Source of the DNA: Clavelina lepadiformis
Lineage: Eukaryota > Chordata > Ascidiacea > Aplousobranchia > Clavelinidae
Direction: 5' to 3'
Length of the DNA: 64,000 bases
NCBI RefSeq assembly: GCF_947623445.1
Contig: NC_135242.1
Location: 2,170,001-2,234,000 of the forward strand
The notes beneath the pieces are model-generated. The model searched no databases, was not told the origin of the DNA, and saw only the letters and a list, made by a program, of their open reading frames with translations. Below, piece after piece: positions 46,199 to 57,914 of the stretch. Positions within the stretch are counted from its first letter, which is position 1. Each line of letters opens with the position of its first letter. The position numbers and the translations under genes are program-made.

Positions 46199-49100
46199 AT
46201 GAATATTAACGTATTGCTGTGTTTATGTGCGCTTGCTGTTTTCAAGACAGGCGCTATAAATGTACCAGGTAACGGTTATTTAAACTCGATTCCAAAATTG
46301 AAACATTTTATAACATTGTTTATTTTTATTATTAAATTTTAAAAGCCATGCGGTTACAAATGAATCAACAAATGCCGGAACCGCTTGAGAGAACGAGACT
46401 TACATCTTTCGAATATAAATATTTTATCTTATTACAGGGAAAATACGGACAAACCAATGTAAAATTAATTGCGGAACAACTGCTGATATTTATACTCATT
46501 TTTTATTTTCACATTAATTTTAAAATTTTCCCAAAAATCACTTTTTGTGATAAACTTTACTTTTGTTTGTTCATTGTTTAGTGAAAAGTTTTGGCTGTTG
46601 GCGAGATACATCAAACCGGGCAATACCAACAGTAGAAGGTTCCTCCAGTCTACTGGATGGCGCTTATCAAAGCAGATCCAACGCTTTGCAGAAATGCGCA
46701 AGAGTCGCTTTGGAAAGAGGCTACAAGATATTTGCTGTTCAGGTAAAATATTTGATAGAAAGCTGCGATCTTCATAATAAAGATAAGCTTGGATTATATT
46801 TTGAATTCGCGTTAAAATTTGCAGAATGTACTATAAGTCTATAACTCGAAATATCTAAACATGCAGAAGTATACAAAACTGAAATAATTAAATAACAAAT
46901 ACTCAAACTGTTTAGTTATAAAGTTTAACTTTGACCAAACTTCAAATCTCCGAGCAAGAAATTTTTCAAAAACCTGAAAGGTGCCAGAAAATAAATTTAC
47001 TCACATGAATGTCTCAAATGCAGAAAACAGAAAATTATTAAGATAAAACTTTTAAAACCAGATTTAACACCAAACTGAAAAATAACAAAAAAAATTTTGC
47101 AAATTAAAGCAATGAAAATTTAAGTTAATTTAGTTTCTTGGAATCCGTTGTGTTCATAATTGGTGTTGACTCTTTATTTTTGGTTGATTACATTTGGTTT
47201 CCTGTGTTGGAACTTTTAGTATCCGAGCACTAAAGTTCATAATAATTCAGTAGGCCTATGTTTGAATACGTTTGGAATAGACGTTATTTTCTTGATTCAA
47301 AAATTTTAAAACATGACTTCACTTCAAAACTTCAAAAATTATTTAACTCGTGCAAAAATCAATCTTGTAGAATGGAGGCTGGTGCGCAACATCAGCCACA
47401 GCTCGTCAAACTTACATGAAATACGGAACATCTAACAAATGCAAGGCTGACGGGGAGGGCGGACCGTGGGCCAACCATGTCTACGAGGTTCAGTCGACTG
47501 GGTTTGGTGAGCGAATGTTAACATTTAAACCCAGAGTTTGTCATAATTAAGGCTTGATTATATGATCAAGTAATTGTATGCCACTGTGGGTATGACGTAA
47601 TAACGTTTGTGATAAATAAGCAAAAACAATTTCGTTTTAGAAACTACTTGTATATTTATATTGAGTATTTCCTTACATTTTTTCTTTGCGTGATGTTTTA
47701 GTTGAAAAGAAGGACCTCGGTTGTTGGAGAGACACCTCAAATCGCGCCATCCCCACAGTGGAGGGGACTTCCAGTCTGCTTGATGGGTCTTATACAGCTC
47801 GAAGTGATGCTTTGCGCAAATGCGCTCGAGTAACATTCAATCGAGGAAACGATATCTTTGCCTTACAGGTGATATTGGATTAGTACTCAGCAAATTTGGT
47901 ATTTTTCAAGTTTGAAGTTGATGTTACAGCCCACTTTTCGTTTCTAGCAGTTTTATATCAATTAGATTTAATTATGTTATTTAATTTATTTTCCTTGTAA
48001 CAGCTATCCATGTCGATTTGATCTATTTACAACGTCTTTATTCCATTGAAAATAATATAGAACGGTGGTTGGTGTGCTACTTCTGGGAACGCCCATTTGA
48101 CTTACAAAAAATACGGAGGTTCGAGTCAATGCCAGTCCGACGGGGAAGGCGGACCGTGGGGCAATGCGGTTTATGAATTCATTTCCTACTGTGAGTCTCA
48201 TACTTTTTTATTTTTATGCTTTTACTTTTTAAAGTTTCTTCCATTACATCAAAGCAACTTTTACTTTTACAGTCGAGTATCAAAGTCGCGGATGCTGGCG
48301 TGACACATCGTCTCGGGCGATTCCAACTGTAGAGGGATCATCTCCGATACTCGATGGAGCCTACCAACATCGTCATAACGCGTTAGAGAAGTGCGCCCGA
48401 GTCGCCGAATACAGAGATTACAAGTTTTTTGCTGTACAGGTCAGTCAAAGTGGCCGGTGACGTTGTTTCACTTATTCATGTCACATCGAAATATCTTAAT
48501 AATAACCTACGCTGCCGTGCATTCCAAACAGAGGTTTGGGAAAGCAATGCTTCAAACATTGTGAAAAAAATATACTGCGGACATTATAATCGAGCATTAG
48601 CCTAAGATTACGGCAGTTGTTATACTATAAAGTATTTCGTTCTAAGCGTATACGTACAGTATACACGTGGGCACCATTTTTCGGCTATTTTTCTGAATTT
48701 ACGCTTTAGAAAGAATTCATTTGATTTTCAGGCTGTCACCGTGTGTGTGTCAGAGTCTGATTTATCACTATTGATCGGATGCGTATTTAACACATGTAGG
48801 CTACTTTACTTTCTACTACCTGTATTTGATCGATTTACCTAAGCCTAGATGAAATCAACACGCAATTTTATTGCGTAATAATACTTAATCATCACAACGT
48901 ATTGTTATCGAACAAAATGACTCTTTGGCTTGGTGTTAATTATTATATAGAGCGCAAGAACCGACCACAAATATTTGCGTCGTGTACTTGCGCTTGCTTA
49001 ATGACTATGCAGCAAGTGAGATGCAACGATGTCGATAAAAAAGTAAAGAATTTGATCGTATCCTTTATTTATTTATGACGAAGCAAATGTTTACTTAACA

Positions 49101-50866
49101 AGCACCGTGTAAGTGCTTAACATTTGAAAATATTCTGCTGCGGGGGTCCTTGATAGACTGCCAAAACACAGAGAAAAAAAGATGCTTGGACAGTGGAATA
49201 TCGGTTTATTTTGCTGAGCTATGAAACAAGCTTTTTAAGATGATTGAAAAATTGTAATGATTTCTAATCCTTTTATTCGCCTCATTCGACATAAAACATG
49301 CCAAGTTGACACAACAGCTTCGAGAGAGGATAATTAATGATGACGCAGATGACTTAACGATGATGACTTTTGGCGTAGATACAAAACAACTCTTAAACTT
49401 TTCTACCATGTTTGTCAACAAACGTTTCTGGTCGCGAATGCGTTGTAGAATTTGGTAAAACATTTTCGAGCTATAGACGTATTATTTGAAAAACAATGCG
49501 GTTGCAGTGACAGCAATAAATGCAGGGATCGTATTTATTATGCAGAATTGAAATGATGATAATAATAGTTTTTCAAACTCGGCCTCGATTCTTTCTACAT
49601 TAATTTCAAACAAATACGTCATCATCTGCGATTGCATGGCTGCTGTTAATCGCTTATTAAGAGCAACGTCACGCTGAGCTGTCGACGCTCGCCAGGAAGA
49701 GATAACACGCGCCGAAATAACCTGCGTGTTTGTTTCTTTTTTATCGTACAATCGCACATGAATGTGCACGTTTAGCTATTCCTACGTCAAGAACAAAAAT
49801 GCTTTTATTTACTTTTTGAAATATCGAATTTATTTGTTGTGTAAACTAAATGTTTTAGATTAACGCTAAGTCAAAATCAAAAACATTACAACACCGCCTG
49901 CAGCGTGAAATTTTTTTTTCAAAATCTATACATACTGTAACGGTATAACTAACTCATGTTAATCAAATAAAAATTAAAAAAAAAACTTTATGGTACCCAG
50001 TTCGACAGCAGTAAGTCAAAGCGTTACAAAAATCTGAACCTAAAAACTTTAATTTGCTTCTTTTTGCACAGAGCATCGAAGTGAAAATAACATCCTTAAT
50101 GTTTCAATAATTGCTTTTCAATGTTTAACAATATGTAGAATGGCGGCTGGTGCGCGACATCACACAGCGCTGGTTCTACGTACAGGAAATATGGAAGATC
50201 AAATGCTTGCAAAACTGACGGCGAAGGCGGACCCTGGGCCAACCACGTGTACGAAATCATACTCAAATGTAACCGGCAAATTTTATTTTAAAAATAGAAA
50301 TTTCTCGAAACTTTGAAATATATTAGGTTTTTAACGCTGAGATTCTGTACTAGCCTACGTTCAGTTTATTGCTCCAAACGAAAAGACACCAAATGTTCTT
50401 TTTTTGTTCAGTTTCCAAGTTTTCTTTCATAAGTCGAGGTTGCTGGAGAGATACCAGCAATCGCGCTGTGCCACCCGCTGAAGGAACAGACTTATTGGAC
50501 GGTCCTTACAACACAAGATTAAATGCGCGACTAAAATGTGCTCGTGTAGCAAAAGCGAAAGGCCACAACGTCTTTGCTTTGCAGGTAAAACACTTCGGCA
50601 GTTTTGATCTTTTATGGTCAACAAAGAAGAAATAAACACAATTTGAAATATGTCAAACACGTACGATTAATAGATTTTCTGCATAACAATTGATTTTTCT
50701 AAATATTATGTAGTGATGACAAAATGTTTTCGTTTATGCTTAACAGAATGGCGGTTGGTGTGCTACCGCTAAAGGAGGTGTAGGCTACAAGAAGTACGGT
50801 CCAGCGTCTAATTGCAACCAAAACGGTCTGGGTGGTCCATGGGCGAATAATGTCTACACTTTCTGA
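46199..50866 (+). CDS. Secreted protein with four GCWRDT/NGGWC modules (copy A)
   Basis: Nine exons: 46199-46268, 46582-46742, 47371-47506, 47702-47868, 48061-48190, 48273-48439, 50139-50268, 50412-50584, 50747-50866; 417 residues. The signal peptide MNINVLLCLCALAVFKTG is followed by four modules of about 85-100 residues. Each has GCWRDTS.RA.P..EG, LDG.Y, KCARV, F.(A/V)Q, NGGWCAT, KYG and GGPWAN.VY, with four cysteines. Each module is two exons: a phase-0 intron splits it between FAVQ and NGGW, and phase-1 introns separate modules. The organisation points to growth by exon-pair duplication. I associate this module with secreted, possibly carbohydrate-binding proteins of marine invertebrates, but cannot name a verified family or function. 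An acceptor at 46161 precedes the ATG by 37 bases. An inverted duplicate lies at 60264-64000. Confidence 0.85.
49206..49769 (-). other. Antisense ORF pair nested in intron 6 of copy A
   Basis: 49482-49769 reads RLTAAMQSQMMTYLFEINVE and ends in a hydrophobic helix, INTIPAFIAVTATALFFK. A further ORF at 49206-49463 begins MFYQILQRIRDQKRLL. The inverted duplicate at 62261-62485 preserves the first reading for its last 56 residues (NVERIEADLKKLLLSSFQF), but its upstream part is out of frame. It could be a small nested gene, a relic, or chance. No family recognised. Confidence 0.3.
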
Positions 50867-51204
50867 CTTTAACGTCCGGCCGTTAATCGTGGAGAAAGTT
50901 CAAAGTGTATGAGCTGCTCCATTTTACGAATTGCGTCATGCATAGCCTATATGTGCACAATAAAAATTGCCACGTCAATAAACTCATGGTGGTCATATTC
51001 TGAATCAGCAAAAGGTTAATAAGTTATGGAGATGTATCAAGACGCAATGTTACGATACGAAAAATAAATTGCAAATGAAGAAAAAGAATTATTTACAGAA
51101 AAAATATGAGAGAAAAATTTTATGGCGTACAAAAGGTATAAATGTTGACGTAGGGCGGGGCCACTCCAAATATTAGCTGGTGTTTTTGTAGAACCTGTAA
51201 GTCA
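50867..51204. other. 3' flank of the four-module gene A
   Basis: Contains CAATAAAAA at about 50958 and CAATAAAC at 50976, plausible polyadenylation signals. It matches 59947-60263 in inverse orientation. Confidence 0.5.
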
Positions 51205-51212
51205 GAATTTAG

Positions 51213-52058
51213 TAGGGATGTAGGCTACCGGATCGAACATAAATCGGAATATTACGCACGAATATCGACCTTTTTGCTGTTCTCACGAATCCGAATCTTC
51301 CCGGCATACTTCATACTCGAATACTCTATTATTGTATTTACTTGCGGCTTATACTGACGAATAATACATTTTTTCGAATCTCGCATATTGTGAAATAATT
51401 CAAAACAACCTGATTGGATATATGTGTCTGCTGAATATACATACGTCAGTAAATTTTGAAAAACTGGGCACTTAATTGCTGTTTGCAAGGAAACACGATG
51501 CTGAAAAATAAACGGTAAAACTGAACACGTATGAAGACATAACGTATATCTAATTATAGACACACGCAGTGGGCATGGACATATTATAGTTTTACTCAAG
51601 TTTTTGTCAGCAACAAGCTCTTGGCCATAACTTACTGAACGCTTTCGCCCTGCAACAAAAACTGTTAGGAGATATTCTCGACAAACGCTGTTACGAAAAA
51701 AAAACTTTTACAGCCTATCATCAATCACGCTCACTTAGATCAAAATGTATAGATAGGCTACAAAACAATGAACAGTGACCCTGTTAATTACAGCGATTTA
51801 AAGTGAAGTTTTGTTAATGAGAGCGACCCAAAGACTGAATATTATGTAACGAGATGTGGGTTTATTTATTATCAAGTTCAAGTGGAAAAAAAAACATTTT
51901 GAGCTCCAACATTTATTTACCAGGTAAAAGGTTGTAAATATTTACTCGATCCAAGGACGATAATATCTTAACTTAATGGATTCGGATTCGCACGAATATT
52001 ATATTCTATTATTCGTATTCTCACGAATCCGAATCTTTTTCGATTTGGAACATCCCTA
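51213..52058. mobile_element. 846-bp non-autonomous hAT element
   Basis: An 8-bp target duplication GAATTTAG lies at 51205-51212 and 52059-52066. Ends are TAGGGATG and CATCCCTA; the subterminal ATTCG/CGAATCC motifs recall the element at 16563-18260. There is no transposase. The same insertion, cut short, sits at the corresponding site of the inverted duplicate (59626-59938). Confidence 0.88.
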
Positions 52059-52066
52059 GAATTTAG

Positions 52067-52441
52067 AAAGGTTTCCCCTCGCTTTCATAGATATCATGCA
52101 CTAAAAATGTCACGCTTGAAAAAACACTTGCATCACATGATTACAAGAAATCAACAAAAATTCCGAAAGTATAAAACACAATGAGTTTTCCTACAGACAA
52201 TAAACTAGGTTACGGTATAACGTTGAGTGGCGTCATAATCTTTATCCTTGCCTTGTTATCGTCTGACTGTGAGGAAAGTCTTTGTACCACGATTCCTCAT
52301 CGCTCGATCCCCGGTTATGGTTACCGAGCTAGCCGTAAGCGTTGTGAAGGTTCTGCGTTTGCAAGAGTTATTCTATAAGCTAGGTGAGTATAGTACACAA
52401 TCAGATGACGTCACAATTTGAGTAGCTCGCATCTAGTATAC
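52067..52441. other. Stretch between the hAT element and the 4-kb element
   Basis: A 65-residue ORF (52181-52378, MSFPTDNKLGYGITLSGVII) has a hydrophobic N terminus and follows a TATAAAA at about 52171. I do not recognise it with any confidence and do not call a gene. Confidence 0.3.
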
Positions 52442-52784
52442 AAAGGCATCACCACTGTCATTCTGGCAGAATCCTAGCAGAATCATACTATCCAAACGAA
52501 CAACAGTGTTTCCGACTCCAAAATTTTCAAAAACAGAATGAAACAGCATTTTAAAACAAAGCAGACAAAGTTTAACGCTTCCAATCATCCAAGTTAAAAA
52601 AAAAAATTTAGACACATATTTTAAAATTAAAAATGATGGTAAGACAAAACAACAAGAAGGAAAAAAACAACAAAGTATACACACAAAACGAGTTTCAAGA
52701 GATATGAATGTTGCACTCCTCTGTCACAATTAAAAAACAATTTGAATACATGACATAATAATGGATATAAGGAAAAAGGCCTTG

Positions 52785-53452
52785 TTGCAGATTCTTAAAG
52801 AAGATTTCCTCCTCTTCACGATGGTGACCTTGAAATCGATCCCCCCTGGCCGGAAAGTTCCGAAATTTTCAAAAACGCGACAGGTACTAAGAAATGCGAT
52901 AAGACCCACAAAACGTAAAAAATGCCGTATTTATTAAATGTTTCACGTCAATTCTGCTGAGTGTTGCCGGAGGAGGTGTGAATTTTTTATTGCAGATTCT
53001 TAAAGTAGATTTCCTCCTCTTCACGATGGTGACCTTGAAATCGATCCCCCCCTGGCCGGAAAGTTCCGAAATTTTCAAAAACGCGACAGGTACTAAGAAA
53101 TGCGATAAGACCCCCAAAACGTAAAAAATGCCGTATTTATTAAATGTTTCACGTCAATTCTGCTGAGTGTTGCCGGAGGAGGTGTGAATTTTTTATTGCA
53201 GATTCTTAAAGAAGATTTCCTCCTCTTCACGATGGTGACCTTGAAATCGATCCCCCCTGGCCGGAAAGTTCCGAAATTTTCAAAAACGCGACAGGTACTA
53301 AGAAATGCGATAAGACCCCCAAAACGTAAAAAATGCCGTATTTATTAAATGTTTCACGTCAATTCTGCTGAGTGTTGCCGGAGGAGGTGTGAATTTTTTA
53401 TTGCAGATTCTTAAAGAAGATTTCCTCCTCTTCACGATGGTGACCTTGATGG
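52785..53452. repeat. Tandem repeat, 205-206-bp unit, 3.2 copies
   Basis: Units start TTGCAGATTCTTAAAG at about 52785, 52990, 53196 and 53401, the last breaking off after GGTGACCTTGAT. Copies are nearly identical, differing by a few bases, so amplification is recent. ORFs through it are not conserved coding sequence. Confidence 0.92.
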
Positions 53453-53786
53453 CGGAGAGTAAAAAAAATTCAACTTCAGTAAAACTTGATAAAATCTTCT
53501 GTGCCTCTAAGAGGTCGTGCCGTGCTCGCCAGTGTTAAGTTTTGTTGTTCTCACTCTTAGAATTACAGGCACATGTTTTATTTTAAAAGCAGTTAGGTCA
53601 AGTTTTCGTTCACACAGCTCATTTCAGGAGCTCCAATGCAAAACTGTCAGTGCAACTACTTGTCGGACACACGTCGATAAAAAGACACATGTGCTTAATT
53701 AACCACGGAAACGCGCAATCGGCCGCAAGGGAGAAACGTAACAGATACAGGGCAAAAACAAGTGTAACAGAAACAACAGAAATCTT

Positions 53787-54319
53787 TTGCTGCCTTTGTA
53801 TAATGAGGTAAGACACGGCTCGATGTTAATTCTCTATATCGCCGAACACTTCACATGCTTAACTTCCAAAGAATGTTCCTCATGTCCTGGGAATCCTATA
53901 ATGAGCGTAAATGTTCAAGGAAGGTTCATTTCCACGTCACAACTGCTTGTGATCGGATTAAGAAGACGTGATTCAAAGTCACTGTCAGAAAAGATTGTGG
54001 TTGCCAATCGTGAGTTAATTATACCCTGTGGAGAAGGAAAAATAAGATATAAACTTCAGGTAGGGATTTGTTACCTTGAGTTTGGTGAGGAAAAACGGCA
54101 CTATATTAGTATATTACCTACATCGTGCGTGAGGAAAGAGTAGTCCAGTGTGATGGTGGGGAAGTGGGGATAGTAGAATATGATGGTGTTCGTTCCAAGA
54201 TCGATCGCTGTAGCTATATATTTTTTACGAAAAAATCAGCCAATATTCCAAAACATCATAAAGAAGTCAATAAGAAAACTGCTTTCACGAAAGAAAAAAA
54301 GTCTCAGCATAATACATAA
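53787..54319 (+). pseudogene. Ubiquitin-specific-protease-like (C19) C-terminal fragment, broken
   Basis: 53787-54143 holds a CSSC-type pair, then STSQLLVIGLRRRDS (compare LP.VLVIHLKRF in USPs), ELIIPCGEGKIRYKL and EEKRHYISIL at the place of the catalytic GHY. After a frame change the next ORF (54125-54319) gives QCDGGEVGIVEYDG and SYIFFTKK, resembling the YILFY ending of USPs. The catalytic Cys box is not seen. Assignment rests on motif spacing alone. It lies inside the 4-kb element, so it may be cargo or part of that element's own gene set. Confidence 0.35.
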
Positions 54320-54358
54320 ATCATTAAATGGCGAAAACTACCGAAATGTATCCTTGAC

Positions 54359-55191
54359 ATGGAGATAATCACAACAAATGAGCTGGAGGAATTTCAGCCA
54401 CAGTACAACTTGGAAGGTGAGGCTGGTAAACACTGGAAGGATTTTTCGACGGCCATTCTGGACAATATTGCTCAATCACTTATTGACCTTATACAGTTTT
54501 CTGTAGAAAATGCAAAGTCAAAGATGTTTGCTTATCGCCACTATATCTTTTTACAGTGTTCAGTGACAAAATTAAAGATTTACGACTTTACGAAGTTAAG
54601 TACACGGAGAAATATCTCAGTAGCAACCTTGCATCAAATCTCCTGGAGTTTGTTCGCAGCAGACTGTGTGTACAACAAGTGAGGAAGCGATGGATCGACA
54701 ACTCTGTTATTTTCCATATCACTGTGGGCAACCTTTAAATAAAGTATTTTGAAAAGTATCAGTGTCGCTGTAACGTTTACCTTGTATGGGTGTTAGAAAT
54801 AGAAGCCATAATTTACCTCACTCTGCACCTCTATCACTTGGACTACAATAGTGCTTCCAAGAACTTGAATTTCCCAATCAAAACGTCTGTTGATGAAATT
54901 AAGAGCTGTTCACATACAGTTCACAAGATGTACGATAGTATAAGTGCATACCAGCATTGGGACGTCTTTGTATATAAAGAAATTTTTATGTACTTCTTCT
55001 TGCCAGATGTAGCACAGCGATGCCGCCAGTTATCTAGATTTTTCCATGGCATGTGCAGCCTTTGCCAGTCCCATGTTTGTGCATTCTTAGATGTTATTCT
55101 AATGATGGTGTATCTGGTTGGCTCCACATTCTTTTATGTTCACTTTGTCTGTTTGTATTTAAAGTGCACAGCAATTGTTGTGCCTGTTTAG
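54359..55191 (+). pseudogene. Unrecognised ORF series in the 4-kb element
   Basis: Three consecutive plus-strand pieces in different frames: 54359-54682 (MEIITTNELEEFQPQYNLEG), 54556-54738 (LASNLLEFVRSRLCVQQVRK) and 54790-55191 (SASKNLNFPIKTSVDEIKSC). Their composition looks protein-like, and overlapping frames suggest a frameshifted gene. I do not recognise the family. The third ends in a hydrophobic stretch. Confidence 0.3.
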
Positions 55192-56477
55192 TATTTATGC
55201 TTCACTATAAATACTACTTCATAGTGTAACCAATGGTTTTGTTAAACAAGCATTACCTATTATCGAGGTATAATATGCCTATTGGGGAATGTCCTGATGA
55301 AAAAACCTAACGACCATGAAAGGGCTGCCTCAGGGGCATGGTTGGAAAGTCCATCAACAGCAAATTATGATTTACACAAATAGATATATTGGTATGTTCA
55401 ATTTCAGTGATAATAATTGGAGTGATAATAATTAATGTAAGAAAACTTAAATATGGTAAAAGCACAAATGAAATCACAAAACATATGAGACTTGCACAAC
55501 AATAGAACATGCCTTCAATACCGACAGATTGGAGCTTAACCACATTAAAATGATAAATCCTCTACTTGTATGTTTTAAAGGGCTGAGTTGACTTTTAAAA
55601 CAGTAATTGCAATACTTATTGATTAACTTTCAAACAATTTTAACTTATCTAGAGAAAAGGATGTTTACACCAAGAAGTACTTAAACAAAACTTCCCATTT
55701 CTCTGTTATACACTCAGTATTTTGTCAACCCTAAAACATATTTGCAATTTGACAAATGCTTACTATTTACACTAAATAGGCCTATATAACATGTTAAGAA
55801 TTCAGAGCCAAAAAACACTAGAAAACTAGGCTATTTCAACATCTTGGGCAGGTAAATGCATTTACTGAGTACATATACTACAATTACATGCACATTTATT
55901 TTGGAAATCAGTCAAATTACTACATCTATGCTTTTATTTAGGCTTGTAGACTGTTATCCATACAGTTGCTGACTTGATTATTGAGACAGTGCAAGTGCAA
56001 CCTATTGTGATTTTGTTTTTTCAACTACATGCAACCTGTTATTAAGCTATAGCTAATGGGCTATGGTCTACAAAGAAGCTTCACTTCCAGACTTCTGCAT
56101 TGCATCAACCTAATAGGCCTAAAATGTCAGAAGAACCTGACATTTTAGCCCATCAGCATTCAACAATTTTACCTTTTACCTAGGCCATGCAATTCATAAT
56201 GCTAAATCAAAGAATTTTCTCATTAATATTAATAATAACGTTTGACTGCTGACATCGAAATACCGTAACCAAAAATATTTACAGGCGATGTTAAAAACAG
56301 ACGAGTCACGACTAGGCATACCACATTAAAACCATTAGGCAGTTTACCATTAGCGCTTAAGAATAATTATTTAGTCTACTGTACATAGTTTATAAAAAAA
56401 TAAACGGAAACCCTGCTGTCATTTTGGAAGCTATGATTCTGCTAGGATTCTGCCAGAATGACGGTGGTAAAGGCATC

Positions 56478-57245
56478 CTGTGGTTGTGCACTTGTACACT
56501 TGATCCGGCTAGCCACCTACTCCCGTACGCAAAGAAACCGTTGTGCGCCGGACATGTTCAACAATATAGCTATCTGATGCACAACGAAGCTACCTGGTAC
56601 ACAAAATAGGTCAAAAACTACTTTGTAAGCTCAATAAGTTCTAAACAAGGACATCTGGAGACAACGCTAATTTATGGATAGAGGAAACTGAGAAACACAC
56701 AGATTTTAGCAAGATGGCGTGCACTGAATTTTCAATACTCTGTTTACCTATTTTAAAATGGCATTTATTATAGGCCTACTAAAACAGCGTGAAGACAAAA
56801 AAGTTTAACCTTAACCGGACTGCAAAGTATTGCCATTTTCAGCAAGATATTGGGTGAGCCAAAAATGACAAGTGTGCTGTGCAAAAATGCTCAGATGCGA
56901 TGGAAGTGTGCACCTAGGTGCGCAATTGCACAGTAGGCAAATGTACACAGTTTAACTTATTTAATCTTTAAATCAACTGAAAATCGAGTGCACAGAGGTT
57001 ATGTCTAAGTTATTAAGTGTACTAACTTAGTTTTCAGCCCTTTCTTGTTTCTTTGTAATGACTTTGTTGTTTTCGAAACAAGCTATGATTAACTGCAAGT
57101 ATTTTTTGAAATATTTTTCCAGATTTGTATTTAAACTCTTTCCAAATGAAGAATATTGCTGTTTGGTAAAAATTATTGATATTAATTATTGCAAAAAACT
57201 AAAAAAATTTGCCATTGATCCACCACAGCTACAACATAACAAATC
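56478..57245. other. Upstream region of the GNAT gene
   Basis: Positions 56596-56690 resemble 59490-59592 in inverse orientation (GGTACACAAAATAGGTCAAA; AAACAAGGACATCTGG). Positions 56935-57025 match the repeat at 38960-39035. No gene is seen. Confidence 0.45.
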
Positions 57246-57914
57246 ATGTCGTCAAACTCAATGAAAAAACTTGACAATTTAGAATTTCGGCAGTTAACAG
57301 TTGAAGATTTCGACCAAGTTCTAGACTTAGATAGAAGCTCCTTTGCTTCATCTGAACCACTAAACCAAATGCTGCATGCTCCTTACATTGTGGAAATTCA
57401 CACCCCAAGGTTGATGGCTTTCTTAAAACAATCAGCATCGGTTGGTGTATTTGATAAAGTGACAAATCATCTTGTTGGCTTTGTGTTGAACACTGTTGAA
57501 GGACCACTGGACTGGGGAAAAAAACATGCCCAGGTGCATGAAAAGGGAAGACTTGATTTTACGCGAGCATTTAGCATGATTAAAACTGAAAAGCAAAACA
57601 TGCTTGACCAATTTCAGTTCAAGAAAATCTTGGATATTTTTAAAGTTACAATTTGTCCAGATTATCGTAGACTAGGTTTAGGAACTCAACTTGTAAACCG
57701 ATGTACTGAGATTGCGCTCGAATTTGAATGTGATGCTGTTTGTGTATTAGCATCATCTTATTTTACGCAAAGTATTTGTGAAAAGCTTAATTATAACACT
57801 TTTAGTGAAGTAGGCTATGCTGAGTATGTTGTGCCTGAAACAGGCCTGAAATTGTTTAGTAAGATCATTCCTCCTCATCAAGTTTTTAAGACTTATTATA
57901 AGTCCTTAAAATAA
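57246..57914 (+). CDS. GNAT-family N-acetyltransferase, arylalkylamine type
   Basis: A single coding exon of 222 residues starting MSSNSMKKLDNLEFRQLTVE. GNAT motif A is ICPDYRRLGLGTQLV (136-150), containing the R-R-L-G-L-G acetyl-CoA pyrophosphate loop. The N-terminal SEPLN (36-40) is shared with invertebrate arylalkylamine N-acetyltransferases, whose F..DEPLN segment sits in the same place. C-terminal FTQSICEKLNYNTF matches the usual S..L..KLGF region of these enzymes. Such enzymes acetylate amines such as dopamine, serotonin or polyamines with acetyl-CoA in the cytosol. The exact substrate cannot be read from the sequence. No signal peptide or membrane segment. Confidence 0.85.
   Translation: MSSNSMKKLDNLEFRQLTVEDFDQVLDLDRSSFASSEPLNQMLHAPYIVEIHTPRLMAFLKQSASVGVFDKVTNHLVGFVLNTVEGPLDWGKKHAQVHEKGRLDFTRAFSMIKTEKQNMLDQFQFKKILDIFKVTICPDYRRLGLGTQLVNRCTEIALEFECDAVCVLASSYFTQSICEKLNYNTFSEVGYAEYVVPETGLKLFSKIIPPHQVFKTYYKSLK

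Larger units (their letters stand above)
52451..56468. mobile_element. 4-kb element with 37-bp TIRs and 9-bp target duplication
   Basis: The left end ACCACTGTCATTCTGGCAG and the complement of the right end, ACCACCGTCATTCTGGCAG, continue together through AATCCTAGCAGAATCATA: 37 bp with one mismatch, then weaker similarity. The 9-bp direct repeat AAAGGCATC lies at 52442-52450 and 56469-56477. Inside are a 205-bp tandem repeat (52785-53452), a decayed ubiquitin-protease-like ORF (53787 on), other short plus-strand ORFs to 55191, and about 1.2 kb with nothing recognisable. A 9-bp duplication occurs in Mutator-like and some other DNA transposons, but no transposase is seen, so the superfamily is open. 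Confidence 0.8.

Noticed and set aside
52181-52378. Possible first exon of a GOLT1-like membrane protein
   Set aside because: Only a short hydrophobic stretch is similar, and the ORF stops without a continuing exon.
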